The notes under the pieces: generated by a model
The model's input: only the letters and a program-made list of their open reading frames with translations
Told to the model about the DNA's origin: nothing
The model's database searches: none
Program-made: the position numbers and the translations under genes
Part shown: piece after piece, positions 26,862 through 36,590 of the stretch
Numbering within the stretch: position 1 is the first letter of the stretch
Layout: each line of letters opens with the position of its first letter
From: Phycisphaerae bacterium
GTDB lineage: Bacteria; Planctomycetota; Phycisphaerae; Tepidisphaerales; Tepidisphaeraceae
DNA length: 64,000 nucleotides
Reading direction: 5' to 3'
Assembly (NCBI GenBank): GCA_030448225.1
Contig: JAUJNJ010000008.1
Span: 21,841-85,840 of the forward strand

Positions 26862-28334
26862 TCACCGCCGTTTCTTCTTCTTGTTCCGGTCCTTCTTTTC
26901 CATGAAGCCGGTCTTCTTCGTCTTGATCATCGGGCCGCCGGGCATGCCCAGGTTGTTCAGGCCCCCGCTCATCAGGCCCTTCATGAGCTTCAGGCGGCTC
27001 ATCATCCCCATGCCGCCGACGGCGCGCATCATGTCGCGGCTCATCTCGAACTGCTTGATGAACTGGCTGACCTCGTTCAGCTCGACGCCCGCGCCCCGCG
27101 CGATGCGGCGGCGGCGCGGGCCGTCGAGGAGGTCGGGCTTGTGGCGCTCCTTCTTGCTCATCGAGTCGTAGATCGCGCGCATCCGCCCCATCTGCCGCTC
27201 GACGTCCCCCTCCTGCATGCCGACGTTCTTGGTCATCTCGCTCATGCCGGGGATCATCCCCATGACCTTGCTCATCGGGCCGAGCTTCTTCACCTGCCCC
27301 ATCTGGCTCATGAAGTCGTCGAGCGTGAACTCGCCCTTCTCCATCTTCGCCTGGAGGCGGGCCGTCTCGTCCTGATCGAACTTGGCCATCGCCTCGCCGA
27401 CGAGGCCGACGACGTCGCCCATGCCGAGGATGCGTTGGGCCATGCCCTCGGGGCGGAACTCCTCCAGCGCGTCGAGCTTCTCGCCGACGCCGAGGAACTT
27501 CACCGGCTTGCCCGTCACCATCTTGCTCGACAGCAGCGCGCCGCCGCGGGTGTCGGAGTCGAACTTCGTGAGGATCAGGCCGTCGATCTCGAGCTGCTCG
27601 TTGAACGCCTTGGCGCTGTTGACCGCGTCCTGCCCGCTCATCGAGTCGAGCACGAGGAAGACCTGGTGCGGGTTGAGCTGGGCGTTGACCTCCTTCAGCT
27701 CGCCCATCAGCTCGTCGTCGATGTGCAGCCGGCCGGCGGTGTCGAGGATGACGACGTTGCGGCCGGTCGCCTTCGCCTGCGCGACCGCCGCCCGGCAGAC
27801 GGCCACCGCCGCGCCCTTGGTGACGTGCCCGTGGGCGGCGGCCTTCGACGGGTCGGTGTAGACCGGCACGCCGACCTGCTCGCCGAGCACGCGCAACTGC
27901 TCGATGGCGGCCGGGCGCTGGAGGTCGGCGGCGGCGAGCATCGGGTGCTGGCCCTTGCCCAGCAGGTACTGCGCGAGCTTGCCGCACGTCGTCGTCTTGC
28001 CCGACCCCTGCAGGCCGCACATCATGATGATCGTGGGCGGCGGCTGGACGAGGTAGACCTGCGTGTCGACCGGCCCGAGCAACTCGACGAGCTCGTCGTA
28101 GACGATCTTCACCATGAGCTGGCCCGGCTGGAGGCTGCGGATCACCTCCTGGCCGATCGCCTTCTCCAGCACGCGGTCGGTGAAGTCCTTCACGACCTTA
28201 AAGTTGACGTCCGCCTCGAGCAGCGCGGTGCGCACCTCGCGGAGGGCCTCGCGGACGTTCTCCTCGCTGATGCGCCCGCGCCCCGAGAGGCCGCGGAACA
28301 CGTCGGTGAACTTCGTCGTCAGGGAATCCAACAT
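26862..28334 (-). CDS. ffh: signal recognition particle protein Ffh (SRP54)
   Basis: The GTPase subunit of the signal recognition particle, which delivers inner-membrane proteins to SecYEG through FtsY. The 490-residue product has the N domain (1-90), the G domain with P-loop GLQGSGKTTT (107-116), DTAGRLHIDDELMGEL and TKFDSDTRGGALLS, and a methionine-rich M domain (about 300-470; MGQVKKLGPMSKVMGMIPGM, MMRAVGGMGMMSRLKLM) that binds 4.5S RNA and signal peptides. The lysine-rich tail ends KKDRNKKKKRR. The frame is intact. In many bacteria ffh directly precedes rpsP; here other genes lie between them on the same strand. Confidence 0.97.
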   Translation of the reverse strand: MLDSLTTKFTDVFRGLSGRGRISEENVREALREVRTALLEADVNFKVVKDFTDRVLEKAIGQEVIRSLQPGQLMVKIVYDELVELLGPVDTQVYLVQPPPTIIMMCGLQGSGKTTTCGKLAQYLLGKGQHPMLAAADLQRPAAIEQLRVLGEQVGVPVYTDPSKAAAHGHVTKGAAVAVCRAAVAQAKATGRNVVILDTAGRLHIDDELMGELKEVNAQLNPHQVFLVLDSMSGQDAVNSAKAFNEQLEIDGLILTKFDSDTRGGALLSSKMVTGKPVKFLGVGEKLDALEEFRPEGMAQRILGMGDVVGLVGEAMAKFDQDETARLQAKMEKGEFTLDDFMSQMGQVKKLGPMSKVMGMIPGMSEMTKNVGMQEGDVERQMGRMRAIYDSMSKKERHKPDLLDGPRRRRIARGAGVELNEVSQFIKQFEMSRDMMRAVGGMGMMSRLKLMKGLMSGGLNNLGMPGGPMIKTKKTGFMEKKDRNKKKKRR

Positions 28335-28711
28335 GAACTGAGTCCTTTTCGCTCGCTCTCGGTCGCCGTCGCGGCGCGTCGGTCCGCGCCGCCTCGTCCT
28401 GCCGACAGATTATGCCCCGCCGCGTGCCCCGTGGAAATGGCCCCGACACGCCACCGCCCCGGCGGCCCCGCCGCCGGGCGTGCCTTCGCGGGCGCGGACG
28501 GCGAGTTCGCCCCGCTTCCGATCGTGAAATCCTACGTCGCGATCGCCCATTTCTCGCGGACGAGAGGAGCGCCTTTCGGCTGCGGCGAAGCCGCAAGTCG
28601 TTGCTGCGGGAGACACGACGCTGCAGGAGACTCGACGCTGCGCGTCGAGTGCGACGCAGACGTGGCCACTACGGGAGATGATCGTGCGACGCGCGCGTAG
28701 GCGGCCGCGAC
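28335..28711. other. intergenic region upstream of ffh
   Basis: No gene. It includes nested hairpins (CGGCTGCGGCGAAGCCGC at about 28577-28594 and CTCGACGCTGCGCGTCGAG at about 28631-28649) and a sequence, GTGCGACGCAGACGTGGCCA at about 28649, related to the arm of the repeat at 31374-31470. The ffh promoter should lie on the minus strand near 28340-28420. Confidence 0.4.
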
Positions 28712-28942
28712 TCAAGCGGCGCCGAGGCGGAGGAGCAGATCGACGACGACCCGCTGATACTTCGGCATCGTGGTGGGGCGTGCGCCGTCGGACCAGGCCC
28801 GTGCGCGTGCCACAGGGGTCGCGCCGCCGCTCATCACCGGCGCGCGAAGGTCGGCACCGTGAGCCGCCAGCATTTCGACGGCGTCGCGATTGCCGTCGGA
28901 AACTGCCACATGGAGAGCTTGGCCCGCGCAGTTCGCCGGCAC
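28712..28942 (-). pseudogene. ankyrin-repeat fragment
   Basis: A 76-residue frame from a GTG with one recognisable ankyrin repeat (ALHVAVSDGNRDAVEMLAAH followed by GADLRAP) and a C-terminal VVVDLLLRLGAA. The frame stays open upstream to a TAG near 29020 (LVPISLGRLDLAATTP), but no further repeat or start is seen. It looks like the remnant of an ankyrin protein, or an exon-like piece broken by frameshifts. Confidence 0.4.
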
Positions 28943-29071
28943 ACGCCCGACCGCACGCGGCGTCGTGGCGGCGAGGTCGAGCCGACCCAGCGAGATCGGG
29001 ACGAGGTGGTTTAAACGGCTCTAGCCGAGACACCATTTCGCCCGACATCTTTCCGGGACGTCGTCTCGGCG

Positions 29072-30871
29072 TTAACGCGCCGGTTCGGTGACGGGAAATC
29101 CTCCCGCCGGCTGCGCGGTTCGGCGGGCGGGCGTGACGAGCGACACCACGATCAGCACGAGGAACCCGAGCGGGATCGTCACGAGGCCCGGCTGGCTGAA
29201 CGGCATCGGGGCTGTCGTCGGGTCGAGGGCGGGGAAGAAGTACTTCTTGTAAATGTTCAGGTACGCCGGCTGGGTGAACGCGAGCCACAGGAGCGACGAG
29301 AGGAGCCCGACCGTGATCGCGGCCGTGATCCCCTGCTTCGTCGTGCGCCGCCAGAAGAGCAGCATCACCAGGGCGGGCAGGTTCGCGCTCGCGGCCACGT
29401 TGAAGGCCCAGCCGACGAGGAACGTGGCGTTGAAGTCCTGGAAGACGACCCCCAGCACGATCGCGAACACGCCGACGACGACGGCGGCGATCTTGCCCGC
29501 CCGCACCTTGCCCCCATCGTCCATCTCGATCTTCAGGAAGTTCGTCATCAGGTCGTGGGCGACGGCCCCGCTCGCGGCCATGATCAGGCCGCTGACGGTG
29601 CCCAGGACCGTCGTGAACGCGATCGCGCTGATGATCGCGAACAGCAGTTCGCCGAACTGCCGCGCCAGCAGCGGGGCCGCCATGTTGCTGTCGGTCATCG
29701 GCGCGATCGTCGTCATCGCGCCGAGGCCCAGGTAGAGCGTCAGGATGTAGAAGAACCCGATGCTCGCGATGCCGACGACCGTGCTCTTGCGCGCCGCCGC
29801 CGCGTCCTTCACGGTGTAATAGCGGATCAGGATGTGCGGCAGCGACGCCGTGCCGGCGAACAGCGCCAGCATCAGCGAGAGGAAGTCGAGCTTCTTGACC
29901 AGGCTGTCGCTGCGGACGCCGGCGAACAGCGGGTTCGCACCCGGGTAGAGCAGGTCGGCCCCGGTCAGCGTCTCCCCGTTGGCGTTCGTCGTCACCGGCG
30001 TGAACGTCGTCTCCGCGGTCGCCGCGGCGCCGGGCGCGGCCGCCACGGGCTTCCACTTCACGATCTCGCTCTTCTGGATCGTCGCGATGTACTCGAGCGG
30101 GCCGACCGGGCCGGTCGCCTGCTGGCCGTCCGGCAGTTTCGTGATCGTGCCGATCGGGAACGTGCCGCCGCGCGCCGAGCCGTCGTTGGACGTGGTCTGC
30201 GCCGTGGCGACCGCCGCCTCGGGCCGGGCGACCAGCCCGCGGCGGAGGATCAGGATCGTCAGGATCAGGCAGAAGAAGACGAGCAGCGACCCCTTGATGA
30301 ACTGCACCCACGTCGTCGAGACCATGCCCGCCGTCGCGACGATCATGATCACGACGACGCCGACGATGATCACGCCCGCCCAGTGCGGGAACCCCAGCAG
30401 CGGCGTGATCAGCGACCCCGCCCCGACCATCTGCGGGATCAGGTAGAGCAGGCTGACCAGCAGCGTGCTGATCGCGGCCGTCAGCTTGATGCCGCGACTG
30501 TCGAACTGGCTGTCGAGCGCGTCGGCGAACGTGAACTTCCCGAGCCGCTTGATCGGCTCGGCGATCACGAACAGCGCGACGATCCACCCGGCGAGGAACC
30601 CGATCGAGTAGAGGAACCCGTCGTACCCGAAGAACGCGATCATCCCGCAGATGCCCAGGAAGCTGGCGGCCGAGAGGTAGTCGCCCGCGAAGGCGATCCC
30701 GTTCACGAACCACCCGACCTGCCCGTGGGCCGCGTAGTACCCCTTGGCGCTCTTGGCCTTTGACCCGAGGTAGAAGCTGAGGACGAGCACCGCGCCGACG
30801 AACACCGCGAAGACGGTGAACGACAACGGGCTGGCGGCCGCGACGACGAGCGGGGGCAGTGCAATGGTCAT
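29072..30871 (-). CDS. actP: cation/acetate symporter-like sodium:solute symporter
   Basis: A 599-residue membrane protein with about 13 helices of the SSS family. ATG 30871 gives a short periplasmic start, then FAVFVGAVLVLSFYLGSKAK, GYYAAHGQVGWFVNGIAFAG, DYLSAASFLGICGMIAFFGY, TFADALDSQF and PQMVGAGSLITPLLGFPHW, the ActP pattern. Later helices are SLPHILIRYYTVKDAAAARK and ASGAVAHDLMTNFLK. Family members take up acetate, glycolate or pyruvate with a cation. Odd: an extracytoplasmic insert of about 95 residues (about 235-330, Ala/Thr-rich) lies between helices 6 and 7, where related proteins have a shorter loop. It starts 3 bases after the DUF485 gene stop region. Confidence 0.88.
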   Translation of the reverse strand: MTIALPPLVVAAASPLSFTVFAVFVGAVLVLSFYLGSKAKSAKGYYAAHGQVGWFVNGIAFAGDYLSAASFLGICGMIAFFGYDGFLYSIGFLAGWIVALFVIAEPIKRLGKFTFADALDSQFDSRGIKLTAAISTLLVSLLYLIPQMVGAGSLITPLLGFPHWAGVIIVGVVVIMIVATAGMVSTTWVQFIKGSLLVFFCLILTILILRRGLVARPEAAVATAQTTSNDGSARGGTFPIGTITKLPDGQQATGPVGPLEYIATIQKSEIVKWKPVAAAPGAAATAETTFTPVTTNANGETLTGADLLYPGANPLFAGVRSDSLVKKLDFLSLMLALFAGTASLPHILIRYYTVKDAAAARKSTVVGIASIGFFYILTLYLGLGAMTTIAPMTDSNMAAPLLARQFGELLFAIISAIAFTTVLGTVSGLIMAASGAVAHDLMTNFLKIEMDDGGKVRAGKIAAVVVGVFAIVLGVVFQDFNATFLVGWAFNVAASANLPALVMLLFWRRTTKQGITAAITVGLLSSLLWLAFTQPAYLNIYKKYFFPALDPTTAPMPFSQPGLVTIPLGFLVLIVVSLVTPARRTAQPAGGFPVTEPAR

Positions 30872-30873
30872 CG

Positions 30874-31185
30874 TCACGGCCGGCCCTCCGTGAGGGAGGT
30901 GGCGTCGCCGTCCGCGTGCGCGAGACGGGTCGCGACCATGTAGACCAGCGCGAGCACGAAGGCCGCCAGGATCAGGCCCATGCCGTAGACGATCGCCAGG
31001 TTCACGCCGCCGAGCACCGGCTGCTTCATGCGCTCCGGCGCGAACGCCGCCAGCGCCATGAAGCCGCCGTACAGCAGCACGTAGAGCGCGAACAGCCACA
31101 GGCCGTAGCGGACGTTGCGCGCGATCGTGGGGGCGTGGTGGTCCGGATGCGGTGCGTCCGCGGACGGGCCGGGCGAGTCGGTCAT
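30874..31185 (-). CDS. DUF485 membrane protein (YjcH-like partner of the symporter)
   Basis: A 103-residue protein with a hydrophilic His/Pro-rich N-terminus (about 1-22) and two transmembrane helices, LWLFALYVLLYGGFMALAAF and LAIVYGMGLILAAFVLALVY, the DUF485 signature. Such proteins are nearly always encoded just before ActP-type symporters, as here (3-base gap), and are thought to assist them. One transcript is likely. Confidence 0.92.
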   Translation of the reverse strand: MTDSPGPSADAPHPDHHAPTIARNVRYGLWLFALYVLLYGGFMALAAFAPERMKQPVLGGVNLAIVYGMGLILAAFVLALVYMVATRLAHADGDATSLTEGRP

Positions 31186-31687
31186 CGGGCGTTCTCCTCC
31201 GAAGTGTCGCGACGGAAGCTACGGCCCCGCCGCTTTTTGCACAAGATGAGCGGGCGGCATCGACAACCACGAACCGTGCCGACGCGGGCGGGCCAGCGTT
31301 CGTGGGTGGACCGAGCGCCGAAAAGGCCCCGGGTCTCGCGGCTGTCGCCGACCTCGCTTTCCAGCCTCGTCTTGTAGTTGGGACGCCTGCGTCGCGGTTG
31401 TGGCGCAGCCACAGGCTCTCGCGCGAGATCCGCGGGTGCGCGTCGACTGCGACGCAGGCGTCGCAACTACGTTTGGAGCGGCGCGGCATCGGCCCCATCA
31501 GATAGGTCACGGCGGCCGCCGACGCGAAGCCGCAGTTCCCACCGGCTAATGTTCGCGAAGGCGCCGCCCCCCAAGTTGCGGGAACATTTAGCCAGACCTA
31601 CAGTAAGACTTCTTGATGGTCGTCCGTTCGCCCCCGCGCTGCGAACCGGTCTGTGCTGTGGACGTTTCCCTTCCGGCGAGGCAAAAG
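31186..31687. other. intergenic region between divergent DUF485/actP and S55 genes
   Basis: About 500 bases with no gene. It contains the 97-base hairpin repeat at 31374-31470. Promoters for both divergent units are expected here, but none is clear. Confidence 0.4.
31374..31470. repeat. 97-bp inverted-repeat element
   Basis: Arms GTAGTTGGGACGCCTGCGTC (31374 on) and GACGCAGGCGTCGCAACTAC (to 31470) pair over about 22 bases with one mismatch. The inside also contains small hairpins. A degenerate relative of one arm occurs at about 28649-28673. Size and structure resemble a MITE or REP-type element, but there are no obvious target-site duplications. Confidence 0.65.
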
Positions 31688-33811
31688 ATGAAGCTTCGGC
31701 TCGCGGCGGTGCTCGCTTCTACTCTGTTCCACCCGTTCATCCTCCGGCCGGCCGTGGCCGAGCCTCAACCCGCTCCGGTTGCCCACGCGAAGCCCGCCAC
31801 GGCCCAACCACCGGTCGCCGGTGATTCGCTCTTCGACCCCAGCCGGCACATGCGCGTGTCGGAGGTGCGCGCGGGGATGAAGGGGTACGGCCTGTCGGTG
31901 TTCAGCGGCACGAAGATCGAGCGGTTCGACGTCGAGGTGATCTCGGTCCTCAACAAGTTCAACCCCGGCGGCGACGTGGTCCTCATCAAGTGCAAGGGGA
32001 TGAACCTCGAGCACACCGGCGCCGTCGCGGGGATGAGCGGCTCGCCGGTCTACCTGAAGGACGACCAGGGTCGTGAGCGGATGATCGGCGCGTTCGCCTA
32101 CGGGTGGCCGCTGACGAAGGACCCGCTCGCGGGCGTGCAGCCGATCGAGTACATGCTGCGCATCCCGGCGGCGTCGAAGAACAGCCCGATCAACTCCGTC
32201 CCCGCGGCCGGCGGCGCCAGCGGCGTGGGAGCCGCGGCCCCGCACAACCGCTCGCGCGGCGCGAAGCTGCGCTGTTCGCTTACCGACTCGCCCTACTACC
32301 CCCGCCTGAACTTCGACGCCGCCCGCACGCACGCCCGGCGCGCCGCCGGCGAGCGGGCCGGCCTCGGCGCGAACGCGGGCGGCGTTCAGCTTCGCCCGCT
32401 CGCGACGCCGCTGATGACGTCCGGCTTGTCGCCGCGGATGCTTGAGCAGGTCGCGCCGCTCTTCGAGATGATGGGCCTCACCCCCCTCCAGGCCGGCGGC
32501 GGCGGTGGAGGCGGTTCGCTGCCGCCGGGGCAGGCGACGCCGAAACTCGAGCCGGGTTCGGTGATGGCCGTGCCGATGATCCTCGGCGACAGCGAGATGA
32601 CCGCGATCGGCACGACGACGGAGGTGATCGGCGGCCGCGTGTTCGGCTTCGGGCACCCGTTCAACAACGAGGGCCCGGTCGCCCTGCCGATGGGCACCGG
32701 CCGGGTCGGGCACATCATCCCCAACTTGCAGACGAGCTTTAAGCTCGGCTTCCTCCACGAGCAGGTGGGCCGCCTCACCGCCGACCAGCAGGTGGGCGTG
32801 GCCGGGGAGATGGGCCAGTCGCCGCCGATGGTGCCGATCGACTACAAGATCGTTTACGCCGACGGCTCGCCGCCGCGGTCGTTCCATTTCGACGGCGCGC
32901 TACACCCGCGCTTCACGCCGCTGATCTGCGGCGTGTCGCTCATGAGCGCGCTGTCGGGCGCGCACGATTTGCCGCAGTACAACACGCTCGACTACGACGT
33001 GACGCTCGAGTTCAGCAACGGGCAGACCGTGCGCGTGAAGAACCGGGCCGTGAACACCAGCCCGATGGAGGTGTTCGCCGAGATCGGCATGCCGCTGATG
33101 ACGGCGGCGGACAACCCGTTCGAGCGCGTGCTGGTGAAGCGGGTGACCGGCACGTTCCACGTCTCGGGCGAGGCGAAGGACGCGCAGGTCGTCGAGGTGA
33201 ACATGCCCAAGAGCCGCTTCCGGCCGGGCGAGACGATCCGCGGCTTCGTCACGTACAAGCCGTTCCGGGGCGAAGAGTCGATCCTCCCGATCGAGCTGCA
33301 ACTCCCAGCCGACCTGCGCGAGGGGGACTACAAGCTCGTCGTCTCGGACTACCGGCGTTACATGCAGGACGAGCAGCAATCGCGTCCGTTCCGGTTCACG
33401 GCCGAGAAGGTCGAGGAACTGTTCGACGTCCTGCGCGACGTGACGGCCGTGCGGCGCGACGCGCTGTACCTCCGCCTCGTCCGCCAGCCCGACGGCGTCG
33501 CGATCGGCCGCACGGCCATGCCGCAGCTTCCCTCGTCGCGCCGGACGGTGCTGATGGGCGCCGGCCGGAGCAACACCACGCGGTTCGTCAGCTCGACCGT
33601 GAAGGCGATGCCGGTGCAATTCGTCATGACCGGCGCGAGCGAGTTCACGATCACGGTGGACCCGAAGGCGAAGGTCGGCGTCGGCAAGCCCGGGCCGGTG
33701 CGGCTCGACGCCGACGAGGCCGCCGCCCCGGCGGAACCGGTCGTGCCGAAGGCGGCGCCGGCGGGGCCGACGCCGGATGCCGGCAAGCTTCCAAGGGCGT
33801 CGGCCGACTAA
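31688..33811 (+). CDS. SpoIVB/S55-type peptidase domain protein, secreted
   Basis: A 707-residue protein with a signal peptide (MKLRLAAVLASTLFHPFILR then PAVA). It is followed by a SpoIVB peptidase S55-like domain: EVRAGMKGYGLSVFSGTKIE, FDVEVISVLNKFNPGGDVVL and VAGMSGSPVYL (residues 113-123; the G-M-S-G-S-P serine is the likely nucleophile). Further on is VFGFGHPFNNEGPVALPMG, the usual second block of the domain, and then beta-rich C-terminal domains including FRPGETIRGFVTYKPFRGEE. ATG 31688 is chosen because it begins the signal peptide. In spore formers SpoIVB is a signalling protease; in planctomycetes the role is unknown. The frame is intact. Confidence 0.85.
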   Translation: MKLRLAAVLASTLFHPFILRPAVAEPQPAPVAHAKPATAQPPVAGDSLFDPSRHMRVSEVRAGMKGYGLSVFSGTKIERFDVEVISVLNKFNPGGDVVLIKCKGMNLEHTGAVAGMSGSPVYLKDDQGRERMIGAFAYGWPLTKDPLAGVQPIEYMLRIPAASKNSPINSVPAAGGASGVGAAAPHNRSRGAKLRCSLTDSPYYPRLNFDAARTHARRAAGERAGLGANAGGVQLRPLATPLMTSGLSPRMLEQVAPLFEMMGLTPLQAGGGGGGGSLPPGQATPKLEPGSVMAVPMILGDSEMTAIGTTTEVIGGRVFGFGHPFNNEGPVALPMGTGRVGHIIPNLQTSFKLGFLHEQVGRLTADQQVGVAGEMGQSPPMVPIDYKIVYADGSPPRSFHFDGALHPRFTPLICGVSLMSALSGAHDLPQYNTLDYDVTLEFSNGQTVRVKNRAVNTSPMEVFAEIGMPLMTAADNPFERVLVKRVTGTFHVSGEAKDAQVVEVNMPKSRFRPGETIRGFVTYKPFRGEESILPIELQLPADLREGDYKLVVSDYRRYMQDEQQSRPFRFTAEKVEELFDVLRDVTAVRRDALYLRLVRQPDGVAIGRTAMPQLPSSRRTVLMGAGRSNTTRFVSSTVKAMPVQFVMTGASEFTITVDPKAKVGVGKPGPVRLDADEAAAPAEPVVPKAAPAGPTPDAGKLPRASAD

Positions 33812-33961
33812 CGTGCGCCGCAAGTAAGAAGTTCACGAACGACGCAGGTCGAGGCGTCGCATCCTGAAGACATTTACACACCGTCGACGCGGCGTCGAGC
33901 AACTCGCGACCGATTCAACTTCAGGTGTAACAGCCCTCGGTGTTGGGGCACCATGACCGGC

Positions 33962-33995
33962 GTGGCCACCTGAGGTGGCCACGCCACTGAGTCCG
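33962..33995. repeat. GTGGCCAC palindrome repeat, copy 3
   Basis: GTGGCCACCTGAGGTGGCCAC then GCCACTGAGTCCG, matching the copy at 16749-16781 with two changes. It lies in the 33812-34057 gap between two co-directional genes. Confidence 0.65.
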
Positions 33996-34057
33996 CGTGC
34001 GATCCGCACCGGAACCGCTGTCGCATCGCATTCGGCAGACGAACGGAGAACCAACGC

Positions 34058-36590
34058 ATGAGGCTCCCCTTCCCCGCGCGCGATCGTCGCACTCTGTGCC
34101 GCCGCCGCCCTCGCCGTCTCGCTCGTGGTCCCGTCGCGGGCGCCGGCGGTGTCGACGAGCACGTGGTCGCAGACGAGCGAGAACGACTTCAAGGACGGCA
34201 CGTTCGACAACGTCGTCGCCACGAACCTCGGCGACCTGAAGCTGTCGCGCGCGCGGTGCAGACGCTGCTCGAGCAGGACCCGCGCATCAGCTCCGTCAAC
34301 GCGCTGGCCGAGGCGCCCGACGGCACGATCTACGCCGGCACCGGGCCGCACGGCATCCTGCTGCGGATCAAGGGGACGACGTTAAGCCGGTCCTCACGCT
34401 CGACGACGACGGCAACATCTTCGCCCTCGCGTTCGACAAGCAGGGCCGGCTGCTCATCGGCACCGGCGGCGACAGCGGGCGCGTGCTGCGCGTCGACAAG
34501 CCCGACGCCGGGTCGAAGCCGACGGAGGTGTTCAAGGACGGCGTGCAGTACGTGTGGTCGGTGCGGGCGACGACCGACGGGTCGGTGTACGTCGCGACGG
34601 GGCCGACCGGACAACTCCACGAGATCAAGCCCGACGGCACGAGCCGGGTGCTGCTCGACACGACCGAGAACAACGTCCTGAGCCTCGTCGCCGACAACGG
34701 TGACTTCCTCTACGCGGGGACCGATCCGAACGGGCTGATCTACCGAATCAATCGCAAGACCGGCGAGGCGTTCGTCTTGTACGACGCGGTGGAGAGCGAG
34801 GTCGCCGCGCTGGCGGCTCGACGCGCGCGGCAACCTGTTCGCGGCGACGGCCGAGGCGCGCGAGGACCAGGCGGGCGGTCGTCCCGCGCCGGCGGCGGCG
34901 GAGCAGGTGGGCCGGCCGGAGGGGGCGCATCGGGCGTGCCGCTGCCGTCGCAGCCGCCGACGAACCCCGAGCCGCCGAAGCTGCCCGACGCGACGCCCGG
35001 CCAGCCGGCGCCGATCCCCAAGGCCGCGCCGTCGGCCGGGATGCCGTTCGACCTGCCGAGCAATCCGTTCGCCGCCGCCGCCGCTGCCGAGGGCGGGGAG
35101 GACGGCGGCGACGTGGAGTCGCCCGGCGGCCCGCCCGACGCCGCACCGGGCGAGCCCCCCGCCGGGCGCCCCGACGCCGGGCCAGCCGCCGCAGCCGAGC
35201 CCCGGCCCGGGCCCCACGCCCGGCCCCAACCCGCCGCCGTCCGCCCCGCCGCGCGCCGCCCCGCGACCGTCGGCGAGAACAACGTCCCCGGCCGCCAGCC
35301 GCCGGTCGACGCCCGCGCCGCCGGCCAGCCGCGGCCGGAGGGGAACGCGGTTTACCGGATCGACACCGAGGGGTTCGTCAGCGAGATCTTCCGCCAGCCG
35401 GTGCTCGTCTTCGCGATGGCCGAGCGGCAGGGGTCGCTCCTGCTGGCGACCGGCAGCGAGGGGAACATCTACCAAGTCAGCCCCGCCGCGGAAGAGACGA
35501 TCGTGCTGGCGAAGGTGAACCCGAAGCAGGTCCTGTCGATCCTGCCGGCGAAGGACGGGCGGATCTACCTCGGCCTGGCCAACGCCGGCGGGATCGCCGC
35601 CATGAGCCTGGGCTACGCCACGACCGGCACGTTCACCAGCCCGGTGCTCGACGCGACGCAGGTGAGCCGCTTCGGCAAGATGCAGCTCCGGGGCCTGCTG
35701 CCGGGGCAGACGTCGCTGAAGGTCGCCACGCGCCAGCAGCAACGTGCGCGACGCGACGGCCGGGGGCAGTTGGTCGCCGTGGACGAAGGACGTGCCGGCG
35801 ACCGAGTTCGTGCAGGTCGACGCGCCCGACGGCCCGGTTCCTCCAGTACCGCCTGACGTTCACGAGCGGGGGCAAGGCGTCGCCGATCGTCGAGGACGTG
35901 AGCGTCGCGTACCAACTCCCGAACCTGCCGCCCCAGGTGAAGTCGATCAAGCTGACCGCCGTGCCCGACCCCGCGCCGGCGGCGTCGGGCGGGGGCGAGG
36001 CCGAGCCCGTCCGCGTGCCGAGCGCCCGCCGGCAGACCGTGGCGTGGGAGGCGTCCGACCCGAACGCCGACACGCTCACCTACGCGCTCTACTTCCGCCG
36101 CGGCGCGGGCAGCCCGTGGATTCTCCTGAAGGAGAAGGTCCGCGAGACGCAGGCCGAGTGGGACACGCGCTCGATCGCCGACGGGCGGTACGAGGTGAAG
36201 GTGGTGGCGTCCGACGCGCCGTCCAACCCGCCGGGCAAGGGCCGCTCGTCAGGCCGGGTAAGCGACGCGATCGTGGTTGACAACACGCCGCCGGTCGTCG
36301 GCGACGTGAAGTGGAGCCAGAAGGGGCGCGGCGATCGAGGTGACGCTCAAGGCGGTCGACCGGTCGAGCGTGGTGGCGGCCCTGGACTACAGCGTCGACT
36401 CCAGCCGCGATTGGCAGGCGGTGCTGCCGGCCGACAACATCTTCGACGGCCCGGACGAGGCGGTGAAGTTGACGCTCGGCAACCTGCCGCCCGGCCTGCA
36501 CCAGGTGACGGTCCGCGCGACCGACGCCAAAGGGAACCAGGCGTTCGAGAACGTGTTCGTCACCGTCGAAAGCCCGCGGCGGCGAAGTGA
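34058..36590 (+). CDS. secreted beta-propeller protein with C-terminal fibronectin-like domain (frameshifted)
   Basis: About 840 residues. The ATG 34058 (MRLPFPA) leads, after one shift, into a signal peptide (IVALCAAAALAVSLVVPSRA). A propeller with repeated blades follows: ALAEAPDGTIYAGTGPHGIL, DDDGNIFALAFDKQGRLLIG, SVRATTDGSVYVATGPTGQL and LVADNGDFLYAGTDPNGLIY. A long proline/alanine-rich linker (about 35000-35330) is followed by more blades (VFAMAERQGSLLLATGSEGN, SILPAKDGRIYLGLANAGGI). The C-terminal domains read VEDVSVAYQLPNLPPQVKSI and EVKVVASDAPSNPPGKGRSS. At least six single-base shifts occur. The role is unknown; such proteins are often extracellular binding scaffolds. Confidence 0.7.

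Noticed and set aside
28410..30713. A 767-codon minus-strand frame through the symporter
   Set aside because: It overlaps actP out of frame and reads as Arg/Asp-rich nonsense; the symporter frame has transmembrane helices and family motifs.
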